A DNA stretch of 64,000 bases, from assembly GCA_001898935.1 (NCBI GenBank), contig MKVT01000006.1:62001-126000 (forward strand). The letters are read 5' to 3'. The stretch comes from Paludibacter sp. 47-17 (GTDB taxonomy: Bacteria; Bacteroidota; Bacteroidia; Bacteroidales; Paludibacteraceae). This document shows positions 34,641 through 44,007 of the stretch, piece after piece. The translations under genes were made by a program, and so were the position numbers. Numbering within the stretch: position 1 is the first letter of the stretch; each line of letters opens with the position of its first letter. The notes beneath the pieces were generated by a model. The model was not told where the DNA came from, did no database searches, and saw only the letters and a program-made list of their open reading frames with translations.

Positions 34641-37600
34641 AACGACGTAAATACTTTAAACGCTTCGCCGACGGTACGAATGCCATCGAAGACTATCGAC
34701 CGCCGCTGGTTTTGCTCCCGCAGCTGGCATTTGCGCGGGTTGTTGGCCATATAGCGTAACAGATTGCCAAAATGCTCCGATTGGTAATACATCGACATGG
34801 GATTAGAGACCAGGAAAGCAATCATTTTACCGTTTTTAAGCACCAGTTTTTCGATACCGTAGCGAATAGCGAACCAGCGCAGGCGAACCACAGTGAGCAG
34901 TTGCTGGCTTTGCTCCGGCATTTTCCCAAACCGGTCTTCCAACTGCCGGCGGAACGCTTCGAGCTGCTCTTCGGTCTCCATCGAATCGAGCTCGCGGTAC
35001 AACGAAATCCGCTCCGATACGTTCTCAATATAATCCGAACTGAACATCAGCTCCATATCGGTATCGATCTGGCAATCGGTCACATAAGCGCTGTTGGAAT
35101 CCTGACGTCGCATTTCTTCGGCATATAACTCGCCGAATTCCTCGTCCTTCAATTCATGCACCGCTTCGTTCAGAATTTTCTGGTATGTTTCGTAGCCCAG
35201 ATCGGCTATAAAACCACTTTGTTCGGCACCCAGCATATTTCCGGCACCCCGTATATCGAGGTCCTGCATGGCGATATTAAACCCGCTTCCCAGCTCGGCA
35301 AAGGTTTCGAGGGCCGACAAACGACGACGGGCATCGGGAGTGAGCGAACTAAGCTCCGGCGCCATCAGGTAACAGTAAGCTTTGCGGTTGCTTCGCCCTA
35401 CTCTGCCCCTGAGCTGATGCAAATCGCTCAGTCCGAACTTATGTGCCGAGTTGATGATAATGGTATTGACATTCGGAATATCTATTCCCGATTCAATAAT
35501 GGTAGTTGCTACCAGCACATCGTATTCGTATTCAATAAAATCGACGATCACCTGCTCCAGCTGATCGGGAGGCATCTGACCGTGCCCCACGCAAACACGG
35601 ATGCCCGGAATCAACCTTTTGAGCATAGCTTCGATATTATAGATATTCTGAATGCGGTTGTTGATGAAAAACACCTGACCGTTCCGGTTCATTTCCAGCA
35701 GGATAGCCTCCCGGATAACTTCTTCGTCGAAGGTATGGATTTCGGTTTGCACCGGAAAACGGTTGGGCGGAGGCGTATTAATAATCGATAAATCGCGGGC
35801 ACCCAGCAGCGAAAACTGCAAGGTGCGCGGTATGGGAGTCGCCGTCATGGTAAGCGTATCCACATTCACCTTCAATTCTTTGAGTTTTTCTTTCACAGCC
35901 ACCCCGAACCGTTGTTCTTCGTCGATAATCAACAAGCCCAGATCTTTGAATTTCACCGATTTGCCAACCAGTTTATGAGTTCCGATAATAATATCCACCT
36001 CTCCGGCTTCCAGCTTACGAAGTACTTCCTTGCTCGCCTGTGCGCCCCGCGCGCGGCTCAGGTATTCCACCGTTACAGGAAAATCTTCGAGCCGGTTTTT
36101 GAACGTATTGTAATGCTGCAGGGCCAACACGGTAGTCGGAACCAGTACCGCCGCCTGTTTTCCGTCGGTGGCGGCTTTGAAAGCAGCCCGTACGGCGATT
36201 TCAGTCTTACCGAAGCCTACATCGCCGCACACCAGGCGGTCCATCGGCATGGGCGATTCCATGTCTTTTTTTACATCAGCCGTCGATTTAACCTGATCGG
36301 GCGTATCTTCGTAAATAAACGAAGCTTCGAGTTCCTGTTGCAGGTAACTATCGGGCGAATACTGGAAACCCTGTTCGGCCTTCCGTTTGGCATACAATTT
36401 AATGAGTTCCCGGGCAATATCTTTCACCTTCGACTTGGTGCGCTCCTTGAGCCGCTCCCAGGCGCCGGTGCCCAGTTTATTGATCTTCGGGGCTTCGCCT
36501 TCTTTTCCCTTGTACTTGGAAATCCGGTGAAGCGAGTGAATGCTTACGAAAATGATATCGTCGTCGCGGTAAATAAGCTTCACCATTTCCTGCATCTTAC
36601 CATTCACATTGGTCTTCACCAGCCCCCCAAAAGTGCCGATGCCATGATCCACATGCACCAGGTAATCGCCAAGCTGGAATTGGTTAAGCTCCTTGAGCGT
36701 CATCACCACTTTCCCCTGGCGGGTTTTGTCGGTACGCAGCGTAAACTTATGGAACCGGTCGAAAATCTGGTGATCGGTGTAGCAATACATCTTCAGGTCG
36801 TGGTCGATAAATCCTTCGTGCAAGGTTCCTTTCACCGCTGTAAATATAATCGCATCGCCCCTGTCCTGAAAAATGGCCTGAATACGGTCGGTTTGCTTGG
36901 TGCTGTCGCTCATAATCATGAGCCGATACTCCTCCTGCATCCCTTTTTTCAGGTTATCGGCCACCAGATCGAAATTTTTATGGAAAATAGGCTGCGGAGA
37001 AGTACGAAATTCAAGCCGTGCGCCGGCGCTGAAAAACGTTTTTTCACCGGTTTCCACTTTACCGAACGATTCAATCAGGGGAATCAACTCTTCACCGGTA
37101 ATCATCGTAGCATGTAAATCGGCCGTCGCCTGTTCGCCAGCATTGGCTTTCACAAGAGCCTCATCGTAGAGCTGGTTCAGTTTTTCTTTTACAAAACGTA
37201 TATCATTAAAAACCAGCAAAGTATCGTTTCCGATAAAGGAAAATATCGCTTCCATGGCGAGTTCCTTTTCTTTGTGCAGATCGGGAATGATCTCTACTTC
37301 GGCCACTTCTTCCTTCGAAAGCTGCGATTCGATATCGAAGATACGGATACTTTCCAGTTCGTCGCCAAAGAAATCGCAGCGGTACGGAAGTTCGTAGGCA
37401 AACGAGAAAATGTCCACTATCCCTCCACGCACCGAATACTGCCCCGGCTCGTACACGAAATCGACCCGCTGAAAACCATACTCACGAAGCATCTCGGCCA
37501 GAAAATCGATAGAAATACTTTCGCCTGTTTTCAATTTCAGCATACGGGTTTTCATGCCATATGCCGAAACTACCTTTTGTACGATGGCTTCGGGATAGGT

Positions 37601-37972
37601 CACCACAATTACCGGTGCCGGATGGTTGGCAACACGATTGAGCACTTCGGTACGGAGAATCTCGTTCGAAGCGTCGAGCTGACTCAATTTAATCGCTTTC
37701 TTGTACGACGATGGGAAATAGTACACCTGTTCAACCGAAAGCAGGTGTTTCAGGTCGTTGAAAGCATAGGCGGCGGCATCGGCATCGTCGAGTACCAGCA
37801 GCATCGAACGGTTGAAATCGCCTTGGGTAAAAATCGCAGAGAGTACCACCGACAAAGCCGAGCCGTTGAGGCCGCTGAGCTGTATCGACGAAAGACCCGC
37901 GGCAAGGCTCTCCGAGAGCGCTTTTACCTGCGGGTGTTGATGATAAATGTATTGAAAATCGGCTAAGTTCAA
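34637..37972 (-). CDS. mfd: Transcription-repair coupling factor
   Basis: Mfd removes RNA polymerase stalled at DNA lesions and recruits UvrA. The 1111-residue protein has the whole layout: UvrB-like N-terminal domains, the polymerase-interacting domain (YLVHVDHGIGTFGGLVK), RecG-like helicase motifs with Walker A GDVGFGKTEIAVRAA, the DEEQ-box IIDEEQRFGV, TMTATPIPRTL and the QLRGRVGRSN motif VI, and the C-terminal TRCF domain. It is the last gene of a long leftward operon: the start overlaps the oxyR stop by four bases. Confidence 0.97.
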   Translation of the reverse strand: MNLADFQYIYHQHPQVKALSESLAAGLSSIQLSGLNGSALSVVLSAIFTQGDFNRSMLLVLDDADAAAYAFNDLKHLLSVEQVYYFPSSYKKAIKLSQLDASNEILRTEVLNRVANHPAPVIVVTYPEAIVQKVVSAYGMKTRMLKLKTGESISIDFLAEMLREYGFQRVDFVYEPGQYSVRGGIVDIFSFAYELPYRCDFFGDELESIRIFDIESQLSKEEVAEVEIIPDLHKEKELAMEAIFSFIGNDTLLVFNDIRFVKEKLNQLYDEALVKANAGEQATADLHATMITGEELIPLIESFGKVETGEKTFFSAGARLEFRTSPQPIFHKNFDLVADNLKKGMQEEYRLMIMSDSTKQTDRIQAIFQDRGDAIIFTAVKGTLHEGFIDHDLKMYCYTDHQIFDRFHKFTLRTDKTRQGKVVMTLKELNQFQLGDYLVHVDHGIGTFGGLVKTNVNGKMQEMVKLIYRDDDIIFVSIHSLHRISKYKGKEGEAPKINKLGTGAWERLKERTKSKVKDIARELIKLYAKRKAEQGFQYSPDSYLQQELEASFIYEDTPDQVKSTADVKKDMESPMPMDRLVCGDVGFGKTEIAVRAAFKAATDGKQAAVLVPTTVLALQHYNTFKNRLEDFPVTVEYLSRARGAQASKEVLRKLEAGEVDIIIGTHKLVGKSVKFKDLGLLIIDEEQRFGVAVKEKLKELKVNVDTLTMTATPIPRTLQFSLLGARDLSIINTPPPNRFPVQTEIHTFDEEVIREAILLEMNRNGQVFFINNRIQNIYNIEAMLKRLIPGIRVCVGHGQMPPDQLEQVIVDFIEYEYDVLVATTIIESGIDIPNVNTIIINSAHKFGLSDLHQLRGRVGRSNRKAYCYLMAPELSSLTPDARRRLSALETFAELGSGFNIAMQDLDIRGAGNMLGAEQSGFIADLGYETYQKILNEAVHELKDEEFGELYAEEMRRQDSNSAYVTDCQIDTDMELMFSSDYIENVSERISLYRELDSMETEEQLEAFRRQLEDRFGKMPEQSQQLLTVVRLRWFAIRYGIEKLVLKNGKMIAFLVSNPMSMYYQSEHFGNLLRYMANNPRKCQLREQNQRRSIVFDGIRTVGEAFKVFTSF

Positions 37973-38895
37973 AGTTTAATGGCAAATTTTTTCAACCGTG
38001 AATCGAGCATGTGCTGCGGAATTATTTTCTTGATGCTATCGGCCACGGCATTTACCAGACCTTCTTTTACATAATCGTGACGAATTACCAGGGCTATTTC
38101 CCTGATAGCTTCAGGTTCGACCAATTGCTTCAGATTCTTCTTCTGGCGATCGTTCAACAGGTCGATATGAAGCTCGGGAATGACCGTATAGCCTCCGTTG
38201 TAGTCCACAATTTTTACCAGGGTATCGATGCTTCCGGCTTCGTACACCGACGATTGATGCACCGCCTGGTTGCAGAAGTTAAACACCTGGCTACGCAGGC
38301 AGTGTCCTTCTTCGAGCACCCACAGGTTGTCGGTGGGCATATCCTTGCTGGCGATCTCGGTGGCATTGAACAACGGATGATCGGGCGAAACATAGGCCAC
38401 AAATTTCTCGTAATAAAGAGGCACTTCCAGAATCTTCGGATCGTCGAGCGGAGTCGACAAAATGGCCATATCGATTTCGGCAGTATGCAGCTTTTCGATG
38501 ATGGTTTCGGTACGCATTTCGGTCACTTTCAGACGAATACCCGGAAACGAATCGCGCATCATCGCTATAAAACCCGGGAGCAGGTAAGGTGCTACGGTAG
38601 GAATCATGGCCAACGATAGGTTTCCATCAACGGTACCCTTCTGAATTTTAAGGTTCTCTTTGAGCTGATTGACGTGAAAAAGAACGATTTGTGCCTGATT
38701 CAGAATCTGTTGCCCCACCTCGGTAGGTGCCAGCGGATGTGCCGAGCGATCGAAAATTTTACAATCGAGTTCGTCCTCCAGTTTTTGAACCATAGCACTC
38801 AGCGTGGGCTGTGTAACTCCGCACAGTTCGGCAGCCCGTACAAAATGACGGGTTTTGTCGAGGGCAAGTATATATTCGAGTTGCTGAAGCGTCAT
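37969..38895 (-). CDS. oxyR: Hydrogen peroxide-sensing LysR regulator OxyR
   Basis: OxyR activates antioxidant genes when peroxide forms an internal disulfide. The 308-residue protein has the LysR winged helix (MTLQQLEYILALDKTRHFVRAAELCGVTQPTLSAMVQKLE) and the co-inducer domain. The two redox cysteines stand in LEEGHCLRSQVFNFC at residues 199 and 208, the same numbers as in E. coli OxyR. It lies three bases after msrBA and overlaps mfd. Being in one operon with a methionine sulfoxide reductase and a repair factor fits an oxidative stress role. Confidence 0.95.
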   Translation of the reverse strand: MTLQQLEYILALDKTRHFVRAAELCGVTQPTLSAMVQKLEDELDCKIFDRSAHPLAPTEVGQQILNQAQIVLFHVNQLKENLKIQKGTVDGNLSLAMIPTVAPYLLPGFIAMMRDSFPGIRLKVTEMRTETIIEKLHTAEIDMAILSTPLDDPKILEVPLYYEKFVAYVSPDHPLFNATEIASKDMPTDNLWVLEEGHCLRSQVFNFCNQAVHQSSVYEAGSIDTLVKIVDYNGGYTVIPELHIDLLNDRQKKNLKQLVEPEAIREIALVIRHDYVKEGLVNAVADSIKKIIPQHMLDSRLKKFAIKL

Positions 38896-38898
38896 CGA

Positions 38899-39804
38899 TT
38901 AAAATATTTTACGATAAGCGTGACAATAAGGAGTTCCGTTCTTCTTGTCGTAATACTCCTGATGATAATCCTCTGCTTCCCAGAATCCGGAAGCAGGACG
39001 CAGTTCGGTCGCCACCTTATATCCTTTGTCGTTCAACAACTGAATATATTTTTCAACCATAGCCTTCTGCTCCTCGTTCACATAAAACACTACCGATTGA
39101 TATTGCTCCCCAATATCGGGGCCCTGACCGCCCACTTGTTCAAAATCGTGGGTTTCGTAGTATAACTTCAGCATTTCTTCGAATGAAGTAACGGTAGGAT
39201 CGTACTCCACTTCCACTGTTTCTACATGTCCGGTAGTTCCCGTACACACTTCCTTGTAAGTGGGCGCCTGAGTGCGTCCTCCCATATAACCCACGGTAGT
39301 GGCTTTCACTCCCTTGGCTTTCATAAAATGATACTCGGTGCCCCAAAAGCATCCCGACGCAAAATACGCTTTTTCCATTTTTGGTATAAAATCCATTGAT
39401 ATCGAATTAACACAATGACGGATATTTTTCTCCGTAAAACCCTCCCCTTCAAAAACATGCCCCAGGTGTCCGCCGCAATGGGAGCAAACGATCTCGGTAC
39501 GATGTCCGTCGGCATCGGGCACCCGTTTCACAGCCCCGGGTATCTCATCGTCGAACGAAGGCCAGCCGCAATGCGACTCGAATTTATCTTCCGAGCGGTA
39601 CAAAGGCCGGTTGCATTGCCGGCATACATAAGTACCGGCCTGTTTGTTGTTGAGCCACTTCCCCGTATAGGGATATTCGGTTCCTTTGTGAAGGATTACC
39701 TTTTGCTCCTCGATAGTAAGCGGATTAAATTTCATAACGGTGTCCTGAGTGCTGGCTGTACATGTTTTTACTAAGACTACAAGCAGTAATACGAGTGCTT
39801 TCAT
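38899..39804 (-). CDS. msrBA: Fused methionine sulfoxide reductase MsrB-MsrA, exported
   Basis: The protein repairs both R- and S-methionine sulfoxide. Residues 25-140 are MsrB: zinc cysteines C61, C64, C107 and C110, and the catalytic C131 in RHCVNSISMDF. Residues 145-301 are MsrA, with the catalytic C152 in ASGCFWGTEYHF and a C-terminal YDKKNGTPYCHAY. The order MsrB then MsrA is the reverse of many fusions such as the Neisseria PilB core. The N-terminus (MKALVLLLVVLVKTCTAST) is a signal peptide, possibly a lipoprotein signal with a poor lipobox, so the enzyme should act in the envelope. It overlaps the DUF4293 gene by four bases and precedes oxyR by three. Confidence 0.94.
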   Translation of the reverse strand: MKALVLLLVVLVKTCTASTQDTVMKFNPLTIEEQKVILHKGTEYPYTGKWLNNKQAGTYVCRQCNRPLYRSEDKFESHCGWPSFDDEIPGAVKRVPDADGHRTEIVCSHCGGHLGHVFEGEGFTEKNIRHCVNSISMDFIPKMEKAYFASGCFWGTEYHFMKAKGVKATTVGYMGGRTQAPTYKEVCTGTTGHVETVEVEYDPTVTSFEEMLKLYYETHDFEQVGGQGPDIGEQYQSVVFYVNEEQKAMVEKYIQLLNDKGYKVATELRPASGFWEAEDYHQEYYDKKNGTPYCHAYRKIF

Positions 39805-40268
39805 CGGATCCGGTTGAGCGATTTCACCAGCGCCTCGTCGCGACCGATGGCCCGCATCGCCAGAATTTCCAGAATAATGGAAATCAGGGGAAACGACGCA
39901 ATCACCTCAACATACATCGTAGCATCGAGCGTTTTGCCAAATTGCCAGAGGTAGATGAACAACAGCCCGTAGTATCCCGCCAGTAAAACAATGGTGATAA
40001 TAATAAGCCGTATCTGTAAGATTCGTTTCTTAAACAAGAAGATGGTAAGCGCCGACAAAACGGGAACCAACACCGAGATGGCGGTCAGTACCCAGGCGCC
40101 ACTGAGGAAAGCGCTTCCTTCAGGAGTTATGTGGTAAAGTCCCTTCACGCCCAATTCATACACACCGGTACCGGAGGCCCCTTGTAAACCGGCCACAGGG
40201 AAAAAGAACAACATCACAGCAAGTACCGTCACTGTGAACAAATAAAAAGTCTGAATTCTCTGCCACAT
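39801..40268 (-). CDS. DUF4293 family membrane protein
   Basis: The 155-residue protein has four membrane helices and the characteristic N-terminus MWQRIQTFYLFTVTVLAVMLF of DUF4293, a Bacteroidota family of unknown function. The third and fourth helices are LIIITIVLLAGYYGLLFIYLW and VIASFPLISIILEILAM, and the C-terminus is basic. It starts one base before the wbpB-like stop and overlaps msrBA by four bases, so it is part of the long leftward operon. Confidence 0.88.
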   Translation of the reverse strand: MWQRIQTFYLFTVTVLAVMLFFFPVAGLQGASGTGVYELGVKGLYHITPEGSAFLSGAWVLTAISVLVPVLSALTIFLFKKRILQIRLIIITIVLLAGYYGLLFIYLWQFGKTLDATMYVEVIASFPLISIILEILAMRAIGRDEALVKSLNRIR

Positions 40269-40269
40269 A

Positions 40270-41304
40270 TCAATGATTCTTTTTTACTTTTTTCCAGCGC
40301 TGATCGCGCACTTCATAAATCCGTTCGATCATATCCACCACCTTCAGTCCTTCCAGGATATTGGTATGGATACTTCCACTTTCCTTTAACTTATCCACCA
40401 CATTCTGAATGACATAATGGTGATTCTGCGCCGAACCTTTGTAGGCTCCGTAATCGTTGGGCGGATTGGAAGGAGCCAGTTCGGGCATCACATAATCTTT
40501 AACATGACAATACACAACATCGTTCATATATTGTCCGGCCACCTTTACGGTTCCATTGGAACCGATAATGGTAATAGAGCTCTCCAGATTGGTATCCCAC
40601 ACCGAAGTGGAGTAATTCAGACAGCCCATTCCTCCGTTGATAAAATTAAACGTTACCACCCCGCTATCTTCGAAATCGGTCAGGCCGGCATGATTGAAAT
40701 CGGCAAAATTGCCTGTGATATTCTTTATATCGCCGAAAAGCCAGTACATGATGTCGATAAAATGCGAGAACTGCGTGAACAAGGTACCGCCATCCAGTTG
40801 CGCATCGCCATGCCAGTTTCCTTTTTTATAGTAACGTTCGTCGCGATTCCAGTAACAGTCGAGCTTCACCATGTAAATATCGCCCAGGGTCTTATTATCC
40901 ATCAGCTCTTTAAGCCATACCGAAGGCGGCGAGTACCTGTTCTGCATGACTGCAAAAACATGTTTCGACATTTCCAGCGACTTAAACAATACTTTCTCGG
41001 CATCGTTTTTCGTAAGAGCGATTGGTTTTTCGAGCACCACATGTTTGTGGGCCTGCAAGGCTTTGATGGCATATTCGGCATGCGAACCATTGGGCGTACA
41101 GATATTCACAACTTCGACATCCGTTTCGGCAGCCAGCAACTCATCGATCGAAGCGTAAAAGCGCTCCTCCAGATTGTGCAATCCCAACTCTTCTTTCGAC
41201 AGAATATCGCAAACCGCAATGAGTTCGGCTTCCGGATTACGACGAATCATTTCGGCATGGCGTTTACCAATATGTCCCTGACCAATAACAGCAAATTTAA
41301 TCAT
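40270..41304 (-). CDS. wbpB: Gfo/Idh/MocA oxidoreductase, WbpB-like
   Basis: Probable UDP-N-acetylglucosaminuronate 3-dehydrogenase, which oxidises C3 of UDP-GlcNAcA in the route to UDP-2,3-diacetamido sugars. The 344-residue protein begins with the Rossmann motif VIGQGHIGKRHAEMI, has the EKPIAL dinucleotide/substrate motif and GGTLFTQFSHFIDIMYWLFG with the catalytic His. It is followed in the pathway by the aminotransferase and acyltransferase encoded immediately upstream, in the order wbpE, wbpD, wbpB. That company makes the WbpB assignment much stronger than sequence alone. A UDP-GlcNAc 6-dehydrogenase (WbpA) is not in the window. Confidence 0.85.
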   Translation of the reverse strand: MIKFAVIGQGHIGKRHAEMIRRNPEAELIAVCDILSKEELGLHNLEERFYASIDELLAAETDVEVVNICTPNGSHAEYAIKALQAHKHVVLEKPIALTKNDAEKVLFKSLEMSKHVFAVMQNRYSPPSVWLKELMDNKTLGDIYMVKLDCYWNRDERYYKKGNWHGDAQLDGGTLFTQFSHFIDIMYWLFGDIKNITGNFADFNHAGLTDFEDSGVVTFNFINGGMGCLNYSTSVWDTNLESSITIIGSNGTVKVAGQYMNDVVYCHVKDYVMPELAPSNPPNDYGAYKGSAQNHHYVIQNVVDKLKESGSIHTNILEGLKVVDMIERIYEVRDQRWKKVKKNH

Positions 41305-41312
41305 CTTCTTTT

Positions 41313-41885
41313 TTAACTTATTCGTGTAACTTCTCCATTTTCAAATCGATAGGTTTGTCCTGTCTCTATACATTGTGCCAAGCCCTTATGGTCGAAATTC
41401 AATTTATGTCCGTACTCGCTCACCCACCCCACCTGACGGGCCGGGTTTCCCACCACTAATGCATAAGCCTTCACGGGCTTGGTCACAACAGCGCCGGCAC
41501 CGATCAGCGAATAAGCGCCGATCTCGTTGCCGCAAACTATAGTTGCATTGGCTCCAATACTAGCTCCTTTACGCACCAGGGTGGCGGCATACTCCGCACG
41601 GCGGTTGACGTGGCTCCGCGGATTAATCACGTTGGTGAACACCGCCGAAGGCCCTAAAAACACATCATCTTCACAAATAACACCGGTATACACCGATACA
41701 TTGTTCTGGATTTTCACATTACGCCCCAGTACCACCTGTGGCGAAATCACTACATTCTGACCAATATTACAGGATTCGCCGATGGTGCACCCCGTCATGA
41801 TATGACTGAAATGCCATATTTTAGTTCCGGCACCGATTTCACAGCCCGGATCGACTACTGCTGTTTCGTGTACAAAATATTCCAT
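41313..41885 (-). CDS. wbpD: UDP-amino sugar N-acetyltransferase, WbpD-like
   Basis: The 190-residue protein is a left-handed beta-helix of hexapeptide repeats (VDPGCEIGAGTKIWHFSHI, GESCNIGQNVVISPQV, GASIGANATIVCGNEIG, YSLIGAGAVV) with the VGNPARQVGWVSEYG end of UDP-3-amino-sugar acetyltransferases. WbpD acetylates the 3-amino group to give UDP-2,3-diacetamido-2,3-dideoxyglucuronate. Its ATG overlaps the wbpE stop by one base, and wbpB follows after eight bases, which supports the pathway role. Confidence 0.87.
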   Translation of the reverse strand: MEYFVHETAVVDPGCEIGAGTKIWHFSHIMTGCTIGESCNIGQNVVISPQVVLGRNVKIQNNVSVYTGVICEDDVFLGPSAVFTNVINPRSHVNRRAEYAATLVRKGASIGANATIVCGNEIGAYSLIGAGAVVTKPVKAYALVVGNPARQVGWVSEYGHKLNFDHKGLAQCIETGQTYRFENGEVTRIS

Positions 41886-43009
41886 TAAAAGAAATGTAAA
41901 ACCGATTGGGTAATATAATCTAATTGTTCGGTACGGAGTTCGGTATGCATGGGCAACGAAAGCACCGAGGCGCTCAGTTGTTCTGCCACCGGGAAATCGC
42001 CATCGCGATAGCGATCGCTCCGATAGGCTTTTTGCTGATGCACCGGTACCGGATAGTACACCATGGCGGGAATACCTTTCGTTTTAAGGTAATCAATCAG
42101 TTGGTTACGGTCCGCATGCTTCAGTTGCAGCGTATACTGATGAAAAACATGTTCCGAACCAGGCTGCCGCACCGGTATTTCCAACGAAGGATGACCGGCA
42201 AAGGCCCGGTCGTAGTAGTCCGCTGCCCGCCGGCGAGCATCGATGTAACTATCCAGGTAGTTCAGTTTCACATCTAATATGGCTGCCTGCAGGCTATCGA
42301 GGCGCGAATTCACTCCGATATGATCGTGGTAATAGCGCGTTTCCATCCCATGATTGGCAATGGAACGGATGCGTTTGGCCAGGACATCGTCGTTGGTAAA
42401 CAATGCGCCGCCGTCGCCATAGCACCCCAGGTTTTTGGAAGGAAAAAAGGAGGTACACCCAATATGGCCCATACAACCCGATTGAACCACACGGCCATCG
42501 GAAAAAGTATAGCGAGCCCCGATCGACTGGCAGGCATCTTCGATTACATACAGCTTGTGTTCGGCTGCGAGCTGTAGTAGTTCTTCCATCGCCGCATTTT
42601 GTCCGAACAAATGTACCGGAATTATTGCTTTGGTGTTGGGCGTGATGGCTCTGCGAATGGCTTCGGGCGTAATATTGAAGGTATGCGGATCCACATCCAC
42701 CAATACCGGAGTCAGTTGCAACAGTGCAATGACTTCGGCGGTAGCTATAAATGTAAAGGTTGGTGCAATGACTTCGTCACCGGGCTGCAGCCCGAGAGCC
42801 ATCAGGGCAATTTGCAACGCATCGGTGCCATTGCCTACAGGAATAACATGCTTTACCTGCAGATATTCCTCCAGATGCCGCTGAAATTCAGTCACCTTTC
42901 CTCCTTTTATAAAGGTTGTGGAATCGATAACTTCCTGAATACCTGCGTTCACCTCCTGTTTTATTTTCTCATACTGACCTTTCAGGTCGACCATCTGGAT
43001 CGTTTCCAT
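41885..43009 (-). CDS. wbpE: PLP-dependent sugar aminotransferase (DegT/DnrJ/EryC1), WbpE/PorR-like
   Basis: Transfers an amino group to the 3-keto sugar made by WbpB. The 374-residue protein has VGNGTDALQIALMALG, the IEDACQSIGARY block with the PLP-contacting Asp, and the PLP lysine in FFPSKNLGCYGDGGAL. The same family includes P. gingivalis PorR, which is needed for A-LPS and for anchoring T9SS proteins. It is followed directly by the wbpD- and wbpB-like genes, and shares its first base with the ybbR-like stop. Confidence 0.9.
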   Translation of the reverse strand: METIQMVDLKGQYEKIKQEVNAGIQEVIDSTTFIKGGKVTEFQRHLEEYLQVKHVIPVGNGTDALQIALMALGLQPGDEVIAPTFTFIATAEVIALLQLTPVLVDVDPHTFNITPEAIRRAITPNTKAIIPVHLFGQNAAMEELLQLAAEHKLYVIEDACQSIGARYTFSDGRVVQSGCMGHIGCTSFFPSKNLGCYGDGGALFTNDDVLAKRIRSIANHGMETRYYHDHIGVNSRLDSLQAAILDVKLNYLDSYIDARRRAADYYDRAFAGHPSLEIPVRQPGSEHVFHQYTLQLKHADRNQLIDYLKTKGIPAMVYYPVPVHQQKAYRSDRYRDGDFPVAEQLSASVLSLPMHTELRTEQLDYITQSVLHFF

Positions 43010-43995
43010 TATTTTTCTTCCAATAAGAATTCAACTTCTTCCGGTTGTATCCGTACATTTGAGATAAAAGGCTGGTTAGTTACTACTCTCAACCGGCGCT
43101 TTTCGACGGCAGCCTTTCCCAATTCATTATAATCGATCACAACCTGTATGTCGCCCGGCGCAAAATTTTTAAACTGGCTCACCGCGATGTTAAACACAGC
43201 CCTCACTTCGGCAGGAAACGACCGTACTGCAAGATGTTCCGGTTGATTGATAATCTGAACAGGAATATTTACAGCCTTTTCAGTAAACATTTCGGCGCTC
43301 GAAATCACTCGTACCCTTGTTTGCGAATACCGCAACGAATCGTCGTGAACCAATTGCAACTCCGATTCGACCGTATCCTTCAAATCGTTCAACACCAGCA
43401 TACGAGTAGGAACCTCCTGTACACGGCCTATTTTATACCGCGATCCGTACACCACAATACTGTCGGGCAACACCCTTACCGCACTGTTCAACATAAACTG
43501 GTCGGCCGGATGAATGGCGGCCTGTAAGCGAACCGGTACTTTACGGGCATGCAACCGGTAATAGCGAACAGCTTTGTTTTCGGGGGCAAGCACCTGAATC
43601 AGGGTGGAAGGCAATAATTTCTGTCCCACTGCTTTCGCAAGCATCGAGCTATTGATACTGACAATGCCCTGCTCCCGGAATCTCTCGCCCAATTCGACCT
43701 CTACCTTCGTCGCCCGGCTCATGACGTACGACCACAAATGAATTCCCTGATCTTTCAGCTTCACCTTCACCTGGGCGGGCAGTTGATCCTCGAAATTGAT
43801 GTCGGCCGGCATGCCTCTGTATACAATGGGAAAACTGATCGTCAGCTCCCGCTCCTGATTCAGCGCATTCAACAGCCAGAAGGTGGCAGAAAGGAACAAA
43901 AACACCAAAAAGCTCAAAACATCTTTTGATAAAAAGAATGATTTAAGCTTTAAGAGATGATACGTTAAATACCTTTTTACACTGTCGTCAGGCAT
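43009..43995 (-). CDS. YbbR-like (CdaR family) single-pass envelope protein
   Basis: The 328-residue protein has one N-terminal membrane helix (VLSFLVFLFLSATFWLLNAL) and several YbbR-type beta domains outside (AQVKVKLKDQGIHLW, VRVLPDSIVVYGSRYKI, AVFNIAVSQFKNFAPGDIQVVIDY). The adjacent yajC and nusB genes are the usual Bacteroidota neighbours. Firmicute relatives regulate the c-di-AMP cyclase CdaA; whether this one does is unknown. It lies 12 bp after yajC. Confidence 0.88.
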   Translation of the reverse strand: MPDDSVKRYLTYHLLKLKSFFLSKDVLSFLVFLFLSATFWLLNALNQERELTISFPIVYRGMPADINFEDQLPAQVKVKLKDQGIHLWSYVMSRATKVEVELGERFREQGIVSINSSMLAKAVGQKLLPSTLIQVLAPENKAVRYYRLHARKVPVRLQAAIHPADQFMLNSAVRVLPDSIVVYGSRYKIGRVQEVPTRMLVLNDLKDTVESELQLVHDDSLRYSQTRVRVISSAEMFTEKAVNIPVQIINQPEHLAVRSFPAEVRAVFNIAVSQFKNFAPGDIQVVIDYNELGKAAVEKRRLRVVTNQPFISNVRIQPEEVEFLLEEK

Positions 43996-44007
43996 TCAGA
44001 TGAAGTA

